Assembly: GCF_002975275.1 (NCBI RefSeq)
Contig: NZ_PCOQ01000001.1
Span: 62,001 to 126,000, forward strand
DNA: 64,000 bases
Direction: 5' to 3'
Source of the DNA: Achromobacter sp. MYb9
Lineage (GTDB): Bacteria > Pseudomonadota > Gammaproteobacteria > Burkholderiales > Burkholderiaceae_B
Of the stretch, positions 56,784 through 64,000 are shown piece after piece; the first letter of the stretch is position 1; every line of letters begins with the position of its first letter. Made by a program: the position numbers and the translations under genes. Below the pieces are notes generated by a model, which was not told the DNA's origin, did no database searches, and saw only the letters and a list, made by a program, of their open reading frames with translations.

Positions 56784-58448
56784 CTAGATATGACGGCGGG
56801 TTTGCACCACGCGGAAGCGATTCGACACGAACGCCGTGTCGGACAGCGCCGCATTGGCGGCCGGGTTGGCGCCGGTACCGTGGAAGTCGCTGAAGGCCGC
56901 GGTCTGGTTCACGAACACCGCGCCCGTCAGGTTCAGCGACAACGACACGCCAGACACTTCCGCCGCGTCCTGCACCTGGTCAGCCACCTGCGCGTCCGTC
57001 GTGTAGGCGGACAGCGACAGGGCGCCGTGCTGGACGACACTGTCGCGGGCCAGCTGGATGCTGTGCGCCGTGGAGTCGGTGGCCACCACGAAAGCGATGG
57101 GACCAAACCATTCCTGGCTGATGGCGGCATTGCCCGCTTCCGTACGCAGCAACAACGGCGTGCGCACGCGGGCATTCTCGAACTGCGGATGCGTCAGCGT
57201 CTTGCTGTCGGCGACGACCGGCAGGCCCAGGGCACGTGCGCGTTCGATGCGCTCGACGATGCCTTCGTTCTGGATCGCGCCGGTCAGTTCGACCGCGCGC
57301 GCGGCGTCCGCGCTGACCTTCTCCAACGCCACGCCCAGCGCGGCGGCGACGTCGTCGAAGCTGACGCGGCCTTCCGGCGTATTGATGCCGTCGCGCGGCA
57401 CGTAGATGTTCTGCGGCGCCGTGCACATCTGGCCCGAATACAGGGCCAGCGAAAACGCCAGGTTGCGCGCCACGCCCTTCAGGTCATCCGTGGAATCGAT
57501 GATGACCTGGTTGACGCCGGCCTTCTCGGTGTACACCAGCGCCTGGCGGGCGTTGTTCTCCAGCCAGTCGCCATTGGCGGTGCTGCCCGTGAAGTCGACG
57601 ATCTTGACCGCCGGGTCCAACGCCAGCTTCTGCGCGGCGTCGTCGCCGGCTTCGTGCGCGGCCAGCAGCACGACGTCGGGATCGAAGCCCGCTTCCTGCA
57701 GCACTTCGCGCGCCACCTTGACCGTGATGGCCAGCGGCAGGATCGCGCCGGGATGCGGCTTCACGATGACGGTGTTGCCGGTGGCCAGGCTGGCGAACAT
57801 CCCCGGATAGCCGTTCCAGGTCGGGAAAGTCGAGCAGCCGATCACCAGCGCGACGCCGCGCGGCACCACGGTGAACTGCTTTTCCATCCGGATCGGGTCG
57901 TTCTTGCCCTGCGGCTTTTCCCAAATCGACACGCCAGGAATGCGCGACATTTCCTGCCAGGCGTAGGTCACGGCCTCGAAGCCGCGGTCCTGCGCGTGCG
58001 GGCCGCCGGCCTGGAAGGCCATCATGAAGCCCTGGCCGGTGGTGTGCTGGACCGCGTAGGCGATCTCGAAGCTGAGCTTGTTCAGCCGGGCCAGGATTTC
58101 AAGCGACACGCCCACCCATGCCTGCGGGCCGGCGCGACGCCAGTCTTCCAGCGCGCGCTTGGAAGCGGCGATCAGCTTGTCCACGGGCACGTGCGGATAG
58201 GTGATGCCCAGCTCGAAGCCGTAGGGCGATTTCTCGCCGCCCAGGGTGCCGTCGGCATCATGCAGGTTCAGCGGAAACGGCTTGCCCTGCAGTGCTTCGA
58301 AAGCCGCGCGGCCGTCGTCATTGGCCGTTTCGCCATAGTTGCGGGGGCTGGGCGATTCGGCAAACGGGCTCCAGTAGCCGCGCAGCGCGGCGGCGGCCAG
58401 GGATTGTTCCAGCAGGGGCTGATGGCGTTCGAAGAATTTCTGGGACAC
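56784..58448 (-). CDS. paaN: Phenylacetate pathway aldehyde dehydrogenase PaaN
   Basis: A 554-residue aldehyde dehydrogenase, counterpart of the dehydrogenase half of E. coli PaaZ, likely oxidising the semialdehyde made on ring opening. The catalytic nucleophile is C342 (YSGQMCTAPQ), with NAD-binding FTGSTANG near residue 290. No MaoC-type hydratase domain is attached, so oxepin-CoA hydrolysis needs a separate enzyme. The start at 58448 gives MSQKFFERHQ. A gap of 46 bp separates it from paaE. Confidence 0.9.
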   Translation of the reverse strand: MSQKFFERHQPLLEQSLAAAALRGYWSPFAESPSPRNYGETANDDGRAAFEALQGKPFPLNLHDADGTLGGEKSPYGFELGITYPHVPVDKLIAASKRALEDWRRAGPQAWVGVSLEILARLNKLSFEIAYAVQHTTGQGFMMAFQAGGPHAQDRGFEAVTYAWQEMSRIPGVSIWEKPQGKNDPIRMEKQFTVVPRGVALVIGCSTFPTWNGYPGMFASLATGNTVIVKPHPGAILPLAITVKVAREVLQEAGFDPDVVLLAAHEAGDDAAQKLALDPAVKIVDFTGSTANGDWLENNARQALVYTEKAGVNQVIIDSTDDLKGVARNLAFSLALYSGQMCTAPQNIYVPRDGINTPEGRVSFDDVAAALGVALEKVSADAARAVELTGAIQNEGIVERIERARALGLPVVADSKTLTHPQFENARVRTPLLLRTEAGNAAISQEWFGPIAFVVATDSTAHSIQLARDSVVQHGALSLSAYTTDAQVADQVQDAAEVSGVSLSLNLTGAVFVNQTAAFSDFHGTGANPAANAALSDTAFVSNRFRVVQTRRHI

Positions 58449-58494
58449 TGTGTCTCTCCAATGAATTAGGGATGTCTGTCTGGCGCGCGCCGGA

Positions 58495-59583
58495 TCAGGT
58501 TTCCTGGTCGAAGTCGATGACCAGGCGATCGCTGACGGGGAAGCTCTGGCAGCTCAGGACAAAACCGCGCGCCACTTCGTAGTCTTCCAGCGCAAAGTTG
58601 GCATCCATGTCCACCTCGCCTTCGACCACTTTGCAACGGCAGGTGGAACACACCCCGCCCTTGCACGAATACGGCAACTCGATCCCTTGCGCCAGCGCCG
58701 AGTCCAGCACGCTGTCTTTATTCTTTTCAATGACGAACTTGCGGCTATGGCCGTCCTGCACCACGGTGACTTCGCACTGGCCCTTGCCGGGCGCCTGGCG
58801 GGCGTCGTGGCCGGTGCGCAGCGCACGCGGCCCCTTGGGCGCGCCGAACAGCTCGAACTTGATGTTCGACTTCGGAATACCGCGGGCCTGCAACCGCTCG
58901 ACCACGCTTTCCGTCATGGTCTGCGGACCACAGACAAAAGCGTAATCGATATCCTCGGGGCTCATCCAGGCCGACATCAGCTGGTCAACCTTGTCGCCGT
59001 CCAGACGGCCGTTGAACAGTTCGATGTCCTGGGACTCGCGGCTCATGACGTAGACCAGCGAAAAGCGGTCCATGTACAGATTCTTCAGGTCTTCGATTTC
59101 TTCGCGGAAAAGCACCGCCGAGGACGCGCGATTGCCGAAGAACAGCGTGAACTTGCTGCCCGGTTCGGTAGACAGCGCCGTCTTGACCAGCGAGAACACC
59201 GGCGTGATGCCGCTGCCCACGGCGAAGGCCACGTAGTGGCGCTTGTTTTCGGGAGAAAAATCGACCGTGAAGTTGCCGGCCGGCGCCATGACTTCCAGCG
59301 TCTGGCCGGGTTGCAGCTCTTGGTTGGCCCAGCTGGAAAACGTGCCTTCGTCCACCTTCTTGATCGCCACGCGCAGCAGCTTGTCGTGCGGTGCGGAACA
59401 GATCGAATACGAACGGCGCAGCTCTTCGCCGTTCAATTGCGTGCGCAGCGTCAGGTACTGGCCTGGCAGGAACGCGAATTCCTCGGTCAGCGTGTCGGGC
59501 AGATCGAAGGTCACGACGACGGCGTCGCGCGTATTGCGCGCTACCGAAGCCACCGTCAACGAATGAAATTGATTCTGGCTCAT
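58495..59583 (-). CDS. paaE: Phenylacetyl-CoA epoxidase, reductase subunit PaaE
   Basis: A 362-residue ferredoxin-NADP reductase-type subunit that passes electrons from NAD(P)H to the PaaABCD oxygenase. The N-terminal FAD domain has RRSYSICS, then an NAD domain (GSGITPVFSLVKT). A C-terminal plant-type [2Fe-2S] domain has C307, C312, C315 and C345 (CKGGVCSTC...C). ATG 59583 (MSQNQFHSL) is chosen; the ribosome-binding site is weak. Confidence 0.95.
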   Translation of the reverse strand: MSQNQFHSLTVASVARNTRDAVVVTFDLPDTLTEEFAFLPGQYLTLRTQLNGEELRRSYSICSAPHDKLLRVAIKKVDEGTFSSWANQELQPGQTLEVMAPAGNFTVDFSPENKRHYVAFAVGSGITPVFSLVKTALSTEPGSKFTLFFGNRASSAVLFREEIEDLKNLYMDRFSLVYVMSRESQDIELFNGRLDGDKVDQLMSAWMSPEDIDYAFVCGPQTMTESVVERLQARGIPKSNIKFELFGAPKGPRALRTGHDARQAPGKGQCEVTVVQDGHSRKFVIEKNKDSVLDSALAQGIELPYSCKGGVCSTCRCKVVEGEVDMDANFALEDYEVARGFVLSCQSFPVSDRLVIDFDQET

Positions 59584-59596
59584 CTCGAAACCGCTC

Positions 59597-60103
59597 TCAG
59601 TGAGTCTTGAAATAATCGAAGGGTTCGCGGCAGGCGACGCAACGGTACAGCGCCTTGCATGACGTGGACCCGAAGTTGCTGACCATCCGCGTGTCGCGCG
59701 AACCGCAGCGCGGGCAGGCGATGGCGGGCGCGGCGGCACGGCGGCTAATGCCCGAGATGTCGATGGCGCGTTCAGCGGGCGCGGCGATGCCGTAGCCCTT
59801 GAGCGCTTCGCGCCCCTTCTCGCTCATCCAATCGGTGGTCCAGGCGGGCGCCAGGCGGGTTTCGACACGGACCTCGTCAATGCCGTGGCGGGCCAGCGTC
59901 TGCTGGATATCCTGCGTGATCTCGCGCATGGCCGGGCAGCCGGAGTACGTGGGCGTGATGACGACGACGCAGGCGTCGCCGTCCCAGGACACGTCGCGCA
60001 CCACGCCCAGGTCCACCACGGACAGCACGGGGATCTCCGGATCGGGGACCTCCTGCAGCCAGGCGTAGACCTGGTCGGCGGAAATGGGCGCCAGCGCGTT
60101 CAC
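59597..60103 (-). CDS. paaD: Phenylacetyl-CoA epoxidase accessory protein PaaD
   Basis: A 168-residue MIP18/SufT-like protein thought to help assemble the metal centre of the PaaAC oxygenase. The core VPDPEIPVLSVVDLGVVRDV and PTYSGCPAMREI are typical, and the C-terminus has a zinc-ribbon-like CPRCGS...C...CVAC. The GTG start at 60103 overlaps the paaC stop as GTGA; a GTG directly upstream is an alternative. Confidence 0.92.
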   Translation of the reverse strand: MNALAPISADQVYAWLQEVPDPEIPVLSVVDLGVVRDVSWDGDACVVVITPTYSGCPAMREITQDIQQTLARHGIDEVRVETRLAPAWTTDWMSEKGREALKGYGIAAPAERAIDISGISRRAAAPAIACPRCGSRDTRMVSNFGSTSCKALYRCVACREPFDYFKTH

Positions 60104-60864
60104 CACGTGGCTCCCGGATAAGCGCGCGGCAGGTACTGCATTTCCGCCAGCACGTAGCCCAGTTCTTCGGTGTGCCTGCCCTGGCGTCCGCCACGGTAGG
60201 CCAGATGGTTGGCGGCGGTTTCGTCCGGCACGGTCAGCGTGGCTTCTTCCAGCACTTCGCGCACATGGGCCAGCCACGGCTGGCGCAACGCGGCCAGCTC
60301 ACAGCCGATGCCGCGGGTGGCCAGGTCCTGGTCCACGGCGTCGTCGGCGAACAGTTCACCCGTGAAGCGCCAGGCGTCGTCGATGGCAGCCTGCATCTTG
60401 GCGTGGCTTTCCGCCGTGCCGTCGCCCAGGCGGACCACCATGTCCGACGAGCGGCGCACGTGATAGGTCACTTCCTTGATCGACTTGGCCGCGATGGCGG
60501 CCACGCGCTCGTCCGAGGATTGCTCCAGACGTTGCAACAGGAAGTAGTGCCACACGTCGAACAGGAATTGGCGCGCCATGGTGTCGGCGTAATTGCCGTT
60601 GGCGCGCTCCACCAGCAGCGCGTTGTGGAACTGGTGCGCGTCGCGGTGATAGGCCAGCGTGTCTTCGTCACGGCCGGCGCCTTCCACTTCACCGGCCAGC
60701 GTCAGCCACATGCGGGCCTGGCCCAGCAGGTCCAGCGCGGTATTGGTCAGCGCCAGGTCTTCTTCCAGGATGGGGCCGTGGCCTGTCCACGCGCCCAGGC
60801 GCTGCGACAGGATCAGCGACGTATCGCCCAACCGCAACAGGTATTCAAACAGAGTCTTGTCCAT
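60100..60864 (-). CDS. paaC: Phenylacetyl-CoA epoxidase structural subunit PaaC
   Basis: A 254-residue ferritin-like subunit that pairs with PaaA and binds the CoA part but lacks a functional di-iron site. It begins MDKTLFEYLLRLGDTSLILS and has the block AHQFHNALLVERANGNYADT. It overlaps paaD by 4 bp and follows paaB by 15 bp. Confidence 0.94.
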   Translation of the reverse strand: MDKTLFEYLLRLGDTSLILSQRLGAWTGHGPILEEDLALTNTALDLLGQARMWLTLAGEVEGAGRDEDTLAYHRDAHQFHNALLVERANGNYADTMARQFLFDVWHYFLLQRLEQSSDERVAAIAAKSIKEVTYHVRRSSDMVVRLGDGTAESHAKMQAAIDDAWRFTGELFADDAVDQDLATRGIGCELAALRQPWLAHVREVLEEATLTVPDETAANHLAYRGGRQGRHTEELGYVLAEMQYLPRAYPGATW

Positions 60865-60879
60865 GTCTCCCCCGCCGCC

Positions 60880-61164
60880 TTACATGTGCTTGATTTCTTC
60901 GGGCATCGGGAAAAACGTGGGATGCCGGTAGACCTTGCTGTTGGCCGGTTCGAACAGGGGTTCCTTGTCGCCGGGGCTGCTGGCCGAGATGTCCGAGGCG
61001 CGCACGACCCAGATGCTCAGGCCTTCGTTGCGGCGGGTATAGACGTCGCGGGCGTGATTGATCGCCATTTCGGCGTCGGACGCATGCAGGCTACCGACGT
61101 GCTTGTGCGCCAGGCCGTGCTGGCTGCGGATGAACACTTCCCACAAAGGCCAGTCTTTGCTCAT
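60880..61164 (-). CDS. paaB: Phenylacetyl-CoA epoxidase subunit PaaB
   Basis: A 94-residue subunit that bridges the PaaAC heterodimers. It begins SKDWPLWEVFIRSQHGLAHK and has the family pattern HVGSLHASDAEMAINHARD. It follows paaA after about 85 bp, a gap with a small GC-rich palindrome (GGCGCGCGCC) that may tune expression. Confidence 0.95.
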   Translation of the reverse strand: MSKDWPLWEVFIRSQHGLAHKHVGSLHASDAEMAINHARDVYTRRNEGLSIWVVRASDISASSPGDKEPLFEPANSKVYRHPTFFPMPEEIKHM

Positions 61165-61248
61165 GATGGATATCCTTGGAATGCCGGGCGCGCGCCGCGC
61201 GCACCGGTCTACGATGATGATGGGATGGAGAATGCGGCCGGATGCGGC

Positions 61249-62238
61249 TCAGGCGGCTTTGCGCTGGGCCTGCTTGTCGGCGTAGGCGACCAGGGCGTCG
61301 CGCACCCAGGCGCCGTCCTCGTGCGCCTTGACGCGCGCAGCCAGGCGTTCCCGGTTGCAGGGGCCGTTGCCCTTGAGCACCGCGTAGAACTCGCTCCAGT
61401 CGATCTCGCCGAAGTCGTAGTGGCCGCGCTCGGCGTTCCACTTCAGATCGGGATCCGGCACGGTCAGGCCCAGGTATTCGGCCTGGGGCACGGTCTGGTC
61501 GACCATCTTCTGGCGCAGTTCGTCGTTGGAGAACAGCTTGATCTTCCACGCCATGGACTGGGCGCTGTTGGGCGAGTCGGCATCAGACGGGCCGAACATC
61601 ATCAGTGCGGGCCACCACCAGCGGTTCAGCGAATCCTGGACCATGGCCTTCTGCTCCGGCGTGCCATGCAGGCACATCTGCATCAACAGGTCGTAGCCCT
61701 GGCGTTGGTGGAAGGACTCTTCCTTACAGACGCGCACCATGGCCCGCGCGTACGGGCCGTAGGAGCAGCGGCACAGCGGAATCTGGTTGATGATGGCCGA
61801 GCCGTCGACCAGCCAGCCGATCATGCCGATGTCTGCCCAGCTGAGCGTGGGGTAGTTGAAGATGCTGGAGTACTTGGCGCGGCCGGCATGCAAGTCGTCG
61901 ATCAGCTCGTCGCGCGACACGCCCAACGTTTCCGCAGCGCTGTACAGGTACAGCCCGTGGCCGGCTTCGTCCTGCACCTTGGCCAGCAGGATCGCCTTGC
62001 GCTTGAGGGACGGCGCACGGGTGATCCAGTTGCCTTCCGGCAGCATCCCCACGATTTCCGAATGCGCGTGCTGCGAGATCTGGCGAACCAGCGTCTTGCG
62101 GTAGGCGTCCGGCATCCAGTCCTTGGCCTCGATGCGCACGCCGTCGTCAATGCGGCGCTGGAACGTCTGGTCGCGGCCTTCAAGCTGGTCGGCGGTCTTG
62201 ACCTGCTTGACGCCGGTTTCGACGAGTTGAGCGTACAT
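61249..62238 (-). CDS. paaA: Phenylacetyl-CoA epoxidase catalytic subunit PaaA
   Basis: A 329-residue di-iron subunit that epoxidises the aromatic ring of phenylacetyl-CoA. Ferritin-like iron ligands lie in [15 protein letters not shown] and in [17 protein letters not shown] (ExxH patterns). ATG 62238 (MYAQLVETG) has AGGAGACAA 5 bp upstream. It is the first gene of the operon, behind a near-consensus promoter. Confidence 0.96.
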   Translation of the reverse strand: MYAQLVETGVKQVKTADQLEGRDQTFQRRIDDGVRIEAKDWMPDAYRKTLVRQISQHAHSEIVGMLPEGNWITRAPSLKRKAILLAKVQDEAGHGLYLYSAAETLGVSRDELIDDLHAGRAKYSSIFNYPTLSWADIGMIGWLVDGSAIINQIPLCRCSYGPYARAMVRVCKEESFHQRQGYDLLMQMCLHGTPEQKAMVQDSLNRWWWPALMMFGPSDADSPNSAQSMAWKIKLFSNDELRQKMVDQTVPQAEYLGLTVPDPDLKWNAERGHYDFGEIDWSEFYAVLKGNGPCNRERLAARVKAHEDGAWVRDALVAYADKQAQRKAA

Positions 62239-62309
62239 GTTTTGTCTCCTAGAGACGGTTTGCGAAAACGCAAAGCAAACGTTCCGCAGTGCCGTCATGT
62301 CATAGGCCG

Positions 62310-62338
62310 ATTATTTAATACAAAAAAATCATTGTCAA
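62310..62338 (-). promoter_or_regulatory. Promoter of the paaABCDE operon
   Basis: On the minus strand, consensus -35 TTGACA (62333-62338), 17-bp spacer, -10 AATAAT (62310-62315), about 72 bp before paaA. Confidence 0.8.
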
Positions 62339-62347
62339 ACTCAAATC

Positions 62348-62377
62348 TGTATCACATTGGATTTATGTATCATATTG
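62348..62377. promoter_or_regulatory. Direct repeats between paaA and paaX, candidate regulator sites
   Basis: TGTATCACATTG (62348-62359) and TGTATCATATTG (62366-62377), one mismatch, start-to-start 18 bp. They lie just upstream of the paaA -35 and 35-64 bp before the paaX start. Binding by PaaX is inferred. Confidence 0.5.
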
Positions 62378-62411
62378 CGGATCCTGATATCGGCCGCTTG
62401 CGGCCCCCCTT

Positions 62412-63341
62412 ATGGCAAACCCTCAGTCGCCCCTGGACCGCTTTCTGTCCCGCTTATTGAAAAGCGATCCGCCCCGCGCCAAATCCCTGTGCGTCAGCTT
62501 GCTGGGCGACGCGCTCGCGCCCCATGGCGGCGCCATTTGGCTCGGCGACCTGATCGCGCTGCTGGCACCGCTGGGCATCAACGAGCGGCTGCTGCGCACC
62601 AGCGTGTTCCGGCTGGTCGCCCAGAACTGGCTGCAATCCGAACGCCATGGCCGTCGCAGCCTTTATCTGATTTCCGAGCAAGGCCTGCGCCATACGGCGC
62701 ACGCGTCGCAGCGCATCTACGAGGGCGCGGCGCGGGACTGGAATGGGGAATGGACATTGGTGGCGTTGCCGCGCACGGGCAACGGCCTGGCCGAACGCGC
62801 GGAGCTGCGGCGCGAACTGGTCTGGGAAGGCTTCGGCATGATCGCGCCGGGTTTGTTCGCCCATCCGCACACCGAGGCGCGGGCGGCGCACGACATCCTG
62901 GACAAGCTGGGCATCCCGGACCGGGCGCTGGTGTTGTCGGCACGTGACCTGGCCGGCGCAGGCGGCCTGCCGATCGCCAGCCTGGCGTCGCAATGCTGGA
63001 ACCTGGACGACGTCGCCGAGCAATACCGTCAGTTCTCGCGGAACTTCGGCCCGTTGGAGAAACTGCTGGAAGAACCGCCCTCTCCGCCCGAGGCGTTCGT
63101 CGTCCGCGTCATGCTGCTGCACCATTGGCGACGGATCGTCCTGCATGACCCGCAGTTGCCCGGCCCGATGCTGCCCGACAACTGGCCTGGCCACGCGGCG
63201 CGCGAGCTGTGCGGAAGGATCTACTGGAAGGTGTTCGACGCGTCGGAGACGCACCTGGCAGCCTTGGCCGGCCAGGACAACGAACGCTTTGCCCCCCTGG
63301 CGGGAGACATCGCCGGTCGCTTCGGCGGACGCCCGGCCTGA
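62412..63341 (+). CDS. paaX: PaaX family transcriptional regulator
   Basis: A 309-residue GntR-related winged-helix regulator of phenylacetate genes, normally a repressor released by phenylacetyl-CoA. The N-terminal helix region (about residues 22-85) has LGINERLLRTSVFRLVAQNW; the PaaX central and C-terminal domains follow (RELVWEGFGMIAPGLFAHP). It is divergent from paaA, with paired direct repeats and the paa promoter in the shared region. It ends 11 bp before the convergent epimerase gene, with no terminator seen. Confidence 0.93.
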   Translation: MANPQSPLDRFLSRLLKSDPPRAKSLCVSLLGDALAPHGGAIWLGDLIALLAPLGINERLLRTSVFRLVAQNWLQSERHGRRSLYLISEQGLRHTAHASQRIYEGAARDWNGEWTLVALPRTGNGLAERAELRRELVWEGFGMIAPGLFAHPHTEARAAHDILDKLGIPDRALVLSARDLAGAGGLPIASLASQCWNLDDVAEQYRQFSRNFGPLEKLLEEPPSPPEAFVVRVMLLHHWRRIVLHDPQLPGPMLPDNWPGHAARELCGRIYWKVFDASETHLAALAGQDNERFAPLAGDIAGRFGGRPA

Positions 63342-63351
63342 ACGCCCGGCT

Positions 63352-63975
63352 TCAAGCGGGCGGAGACAGGGTCACGCCCAGCGAATCGACGTGACGCTCG
63401 CCGGCGGCGATCTGGCCGGGGCCGGGACGCGATAGCCCGACCGTGGCGGCGATGAAGGAAAGCGTCCAGTGCGCCTGGATGGGCCGTCCCAGCGCCGCGC
63501 CGGTATCGGCGTCGATGCCGCTGGGCACATCCAGCGCCAGGACCGGCACGTTCCAGCTGTTGACCGTATCGACCAGCGCTTGCCAGTCCGCGTCCAGCGT
63601 ACGGTTCAAGCCGATGCCGAACAAGCCGTCAATGACGATATCGGGGACGTCTCCAGACCCAAGCGACGTCTGCGTCTCGCCGCCGGCGGCATGCCAGCCG
63701 GCCCAGGCGCGGGCCGCGTCCGGTGGCAAACGGGCGGGGCCGGATGGCAGCAGCACCCGTACCGTATATCCCAGGGCGAGCAGGCGCGTCGCGGCTTCCA
63801 GCGCGTCGCCCCCGTTATTGCCGGGGCCGGCCAGGGCCAGGAGAGTGTGCTCAGGAGGGAAACGGGCCGCGATGAACTCGGCGGCAGCCCGGCCGGCCAA
63901 CGGCATCAGCGCCCGGCCCGAAGCCAGGGCTAGCTGTTCGGCGCGGCGAATCTGGGCAACGGAGTAAGACGGCAT
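63352..63975 (-). CDS. nnrE: NAD(P)HX epimerase, stand-alone YjeF N-terminal domain
   Basis: A 207-residue protein with the YjeF-N fold: [16 protein letters not shown] (nucleotide site), [11 protein letters not shown] and [14 protein letters not shown]. It epimerises damaged NAD(P)H hydrate for the dehydratase NnrD. In E. coli both activities are fused; here only the epimerase is visible, and no dehydratase domain lies downstream within the window. ATG 63975 lies 25 bp from the window end, so the upstream neighbour cannot be seen. Confidence 0.9.
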   Translation of the reverse strand: MPSYSVAQIRRAEQLALASGRALMPLAGRAAAEFIAARFPPEHTLLALAGPGNNGGDALEAATRLLALGYTVRVLLPSGPARLPPDAARAWAGWHAAGGETQTSLGSGDVPDIVIDGLFGIGLNRTLDADWQALVDTVNSWNVPVLALDVPSGIDADTGAALGRPIQAHWTLSFIAATVGLSRPGPGQIAAGERHVDSLGVTLSPPA

Positions 63976-64000
63976 GGCGAAGGCGCGGCGGAGCGATCCA

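Overview
The window is high-GC, densely coded bacterial DNA. Gene content points to a betaproteobacterium of the Alcaligenaceae (Achromobacter/Bordetella type): an orphan Bug-type solute-binding protein, the infB-nusA-rimP and scpB-rluB blocks, a paaABCDE-paaN-paaG-paaI-paaK cluster with a divergent PaaX-type regulator, a kynB/kynA pair, and a type B L31. Genus is an inference from family resemblance; no rRNA gene is present. I see no insertion sequence, prophage, integrase or CRISPR array.

Layout. 1-1.9 kb: ispA (cut by the window edge), xseB, and an IclR regulator divergent from a Bug periplasmic binding protein. 3.3-5.7 kb: a membrane acyltransferase and a Rieske oxygenase alpha subunit. 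5.8-13.5 kb: the main accessory unit, a 2-aminoethylphosphonate (AEP) uptake and breakdown cluster. On the minus strand it reads phnT (ATPase), phnU (fused permease), phnX (phosphonatase), phnS (binding protein) and a FAD amine oxidase; a LysR regulator and a PhnZ-like HD protein are divergent. The usual partners PhnW and PhnY are not in the cluster. 13.6-26.4 kb: housekeeping and transport (sulfurtransferase, EamA exporter, htpX, sdaA, Na/Pi symporter-like protein, dienelactone hydrolase, ZIP metal transporter, polA, LOG protein, LysR plus tautomerase).

26.5-38.3 kb: a minus-strand translation block (rimP-nusA-infB-rbfA-truB-typA) preceded by a long leader ending in a terminator-like hairpin, then rluB and scpB, both with long low-complexity tails. 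38.3-42 kb: initiator tRNA-fMet, a roughly 0.7 kb region with little coding signal, a LysR gene, a CobW/G3E GTPase, and divergent tRNA-Asn and tRNA-Thr genes. 42-45.5 kb: a QseB/PmrA-type response regulator, its histidine kinase and a DegP/MucD-like periplasmic protease, with a PmrA-box-like site in front of the protease. 45.5-50.7 kb: maiA, ispH, fkpB, radC, kynB, kynA (without kynU between them) and rpmE2. 50.8-53.9 kb: a membrane glycosyltransferase and a MATE transporter. 54-63.3 kb: the phenylacetate cluster, with a near-consensus promoter and a pair of direct repeats between paaA and paaX. 63.35-64 kb: a stand-alone NAD(P)HX epimerase.

The most distinctive parts are the AEP cluster, which pairs a phosphonatase with a FAD oxidase and a PhnZ-like HD enzyme, and several cis elements: the rimP leader terminator, the dyad over the ZIP promoter, the PmrA-like box, and the 30-codon ORF where kynU might be expected. 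None is claimed as a wholly new system.
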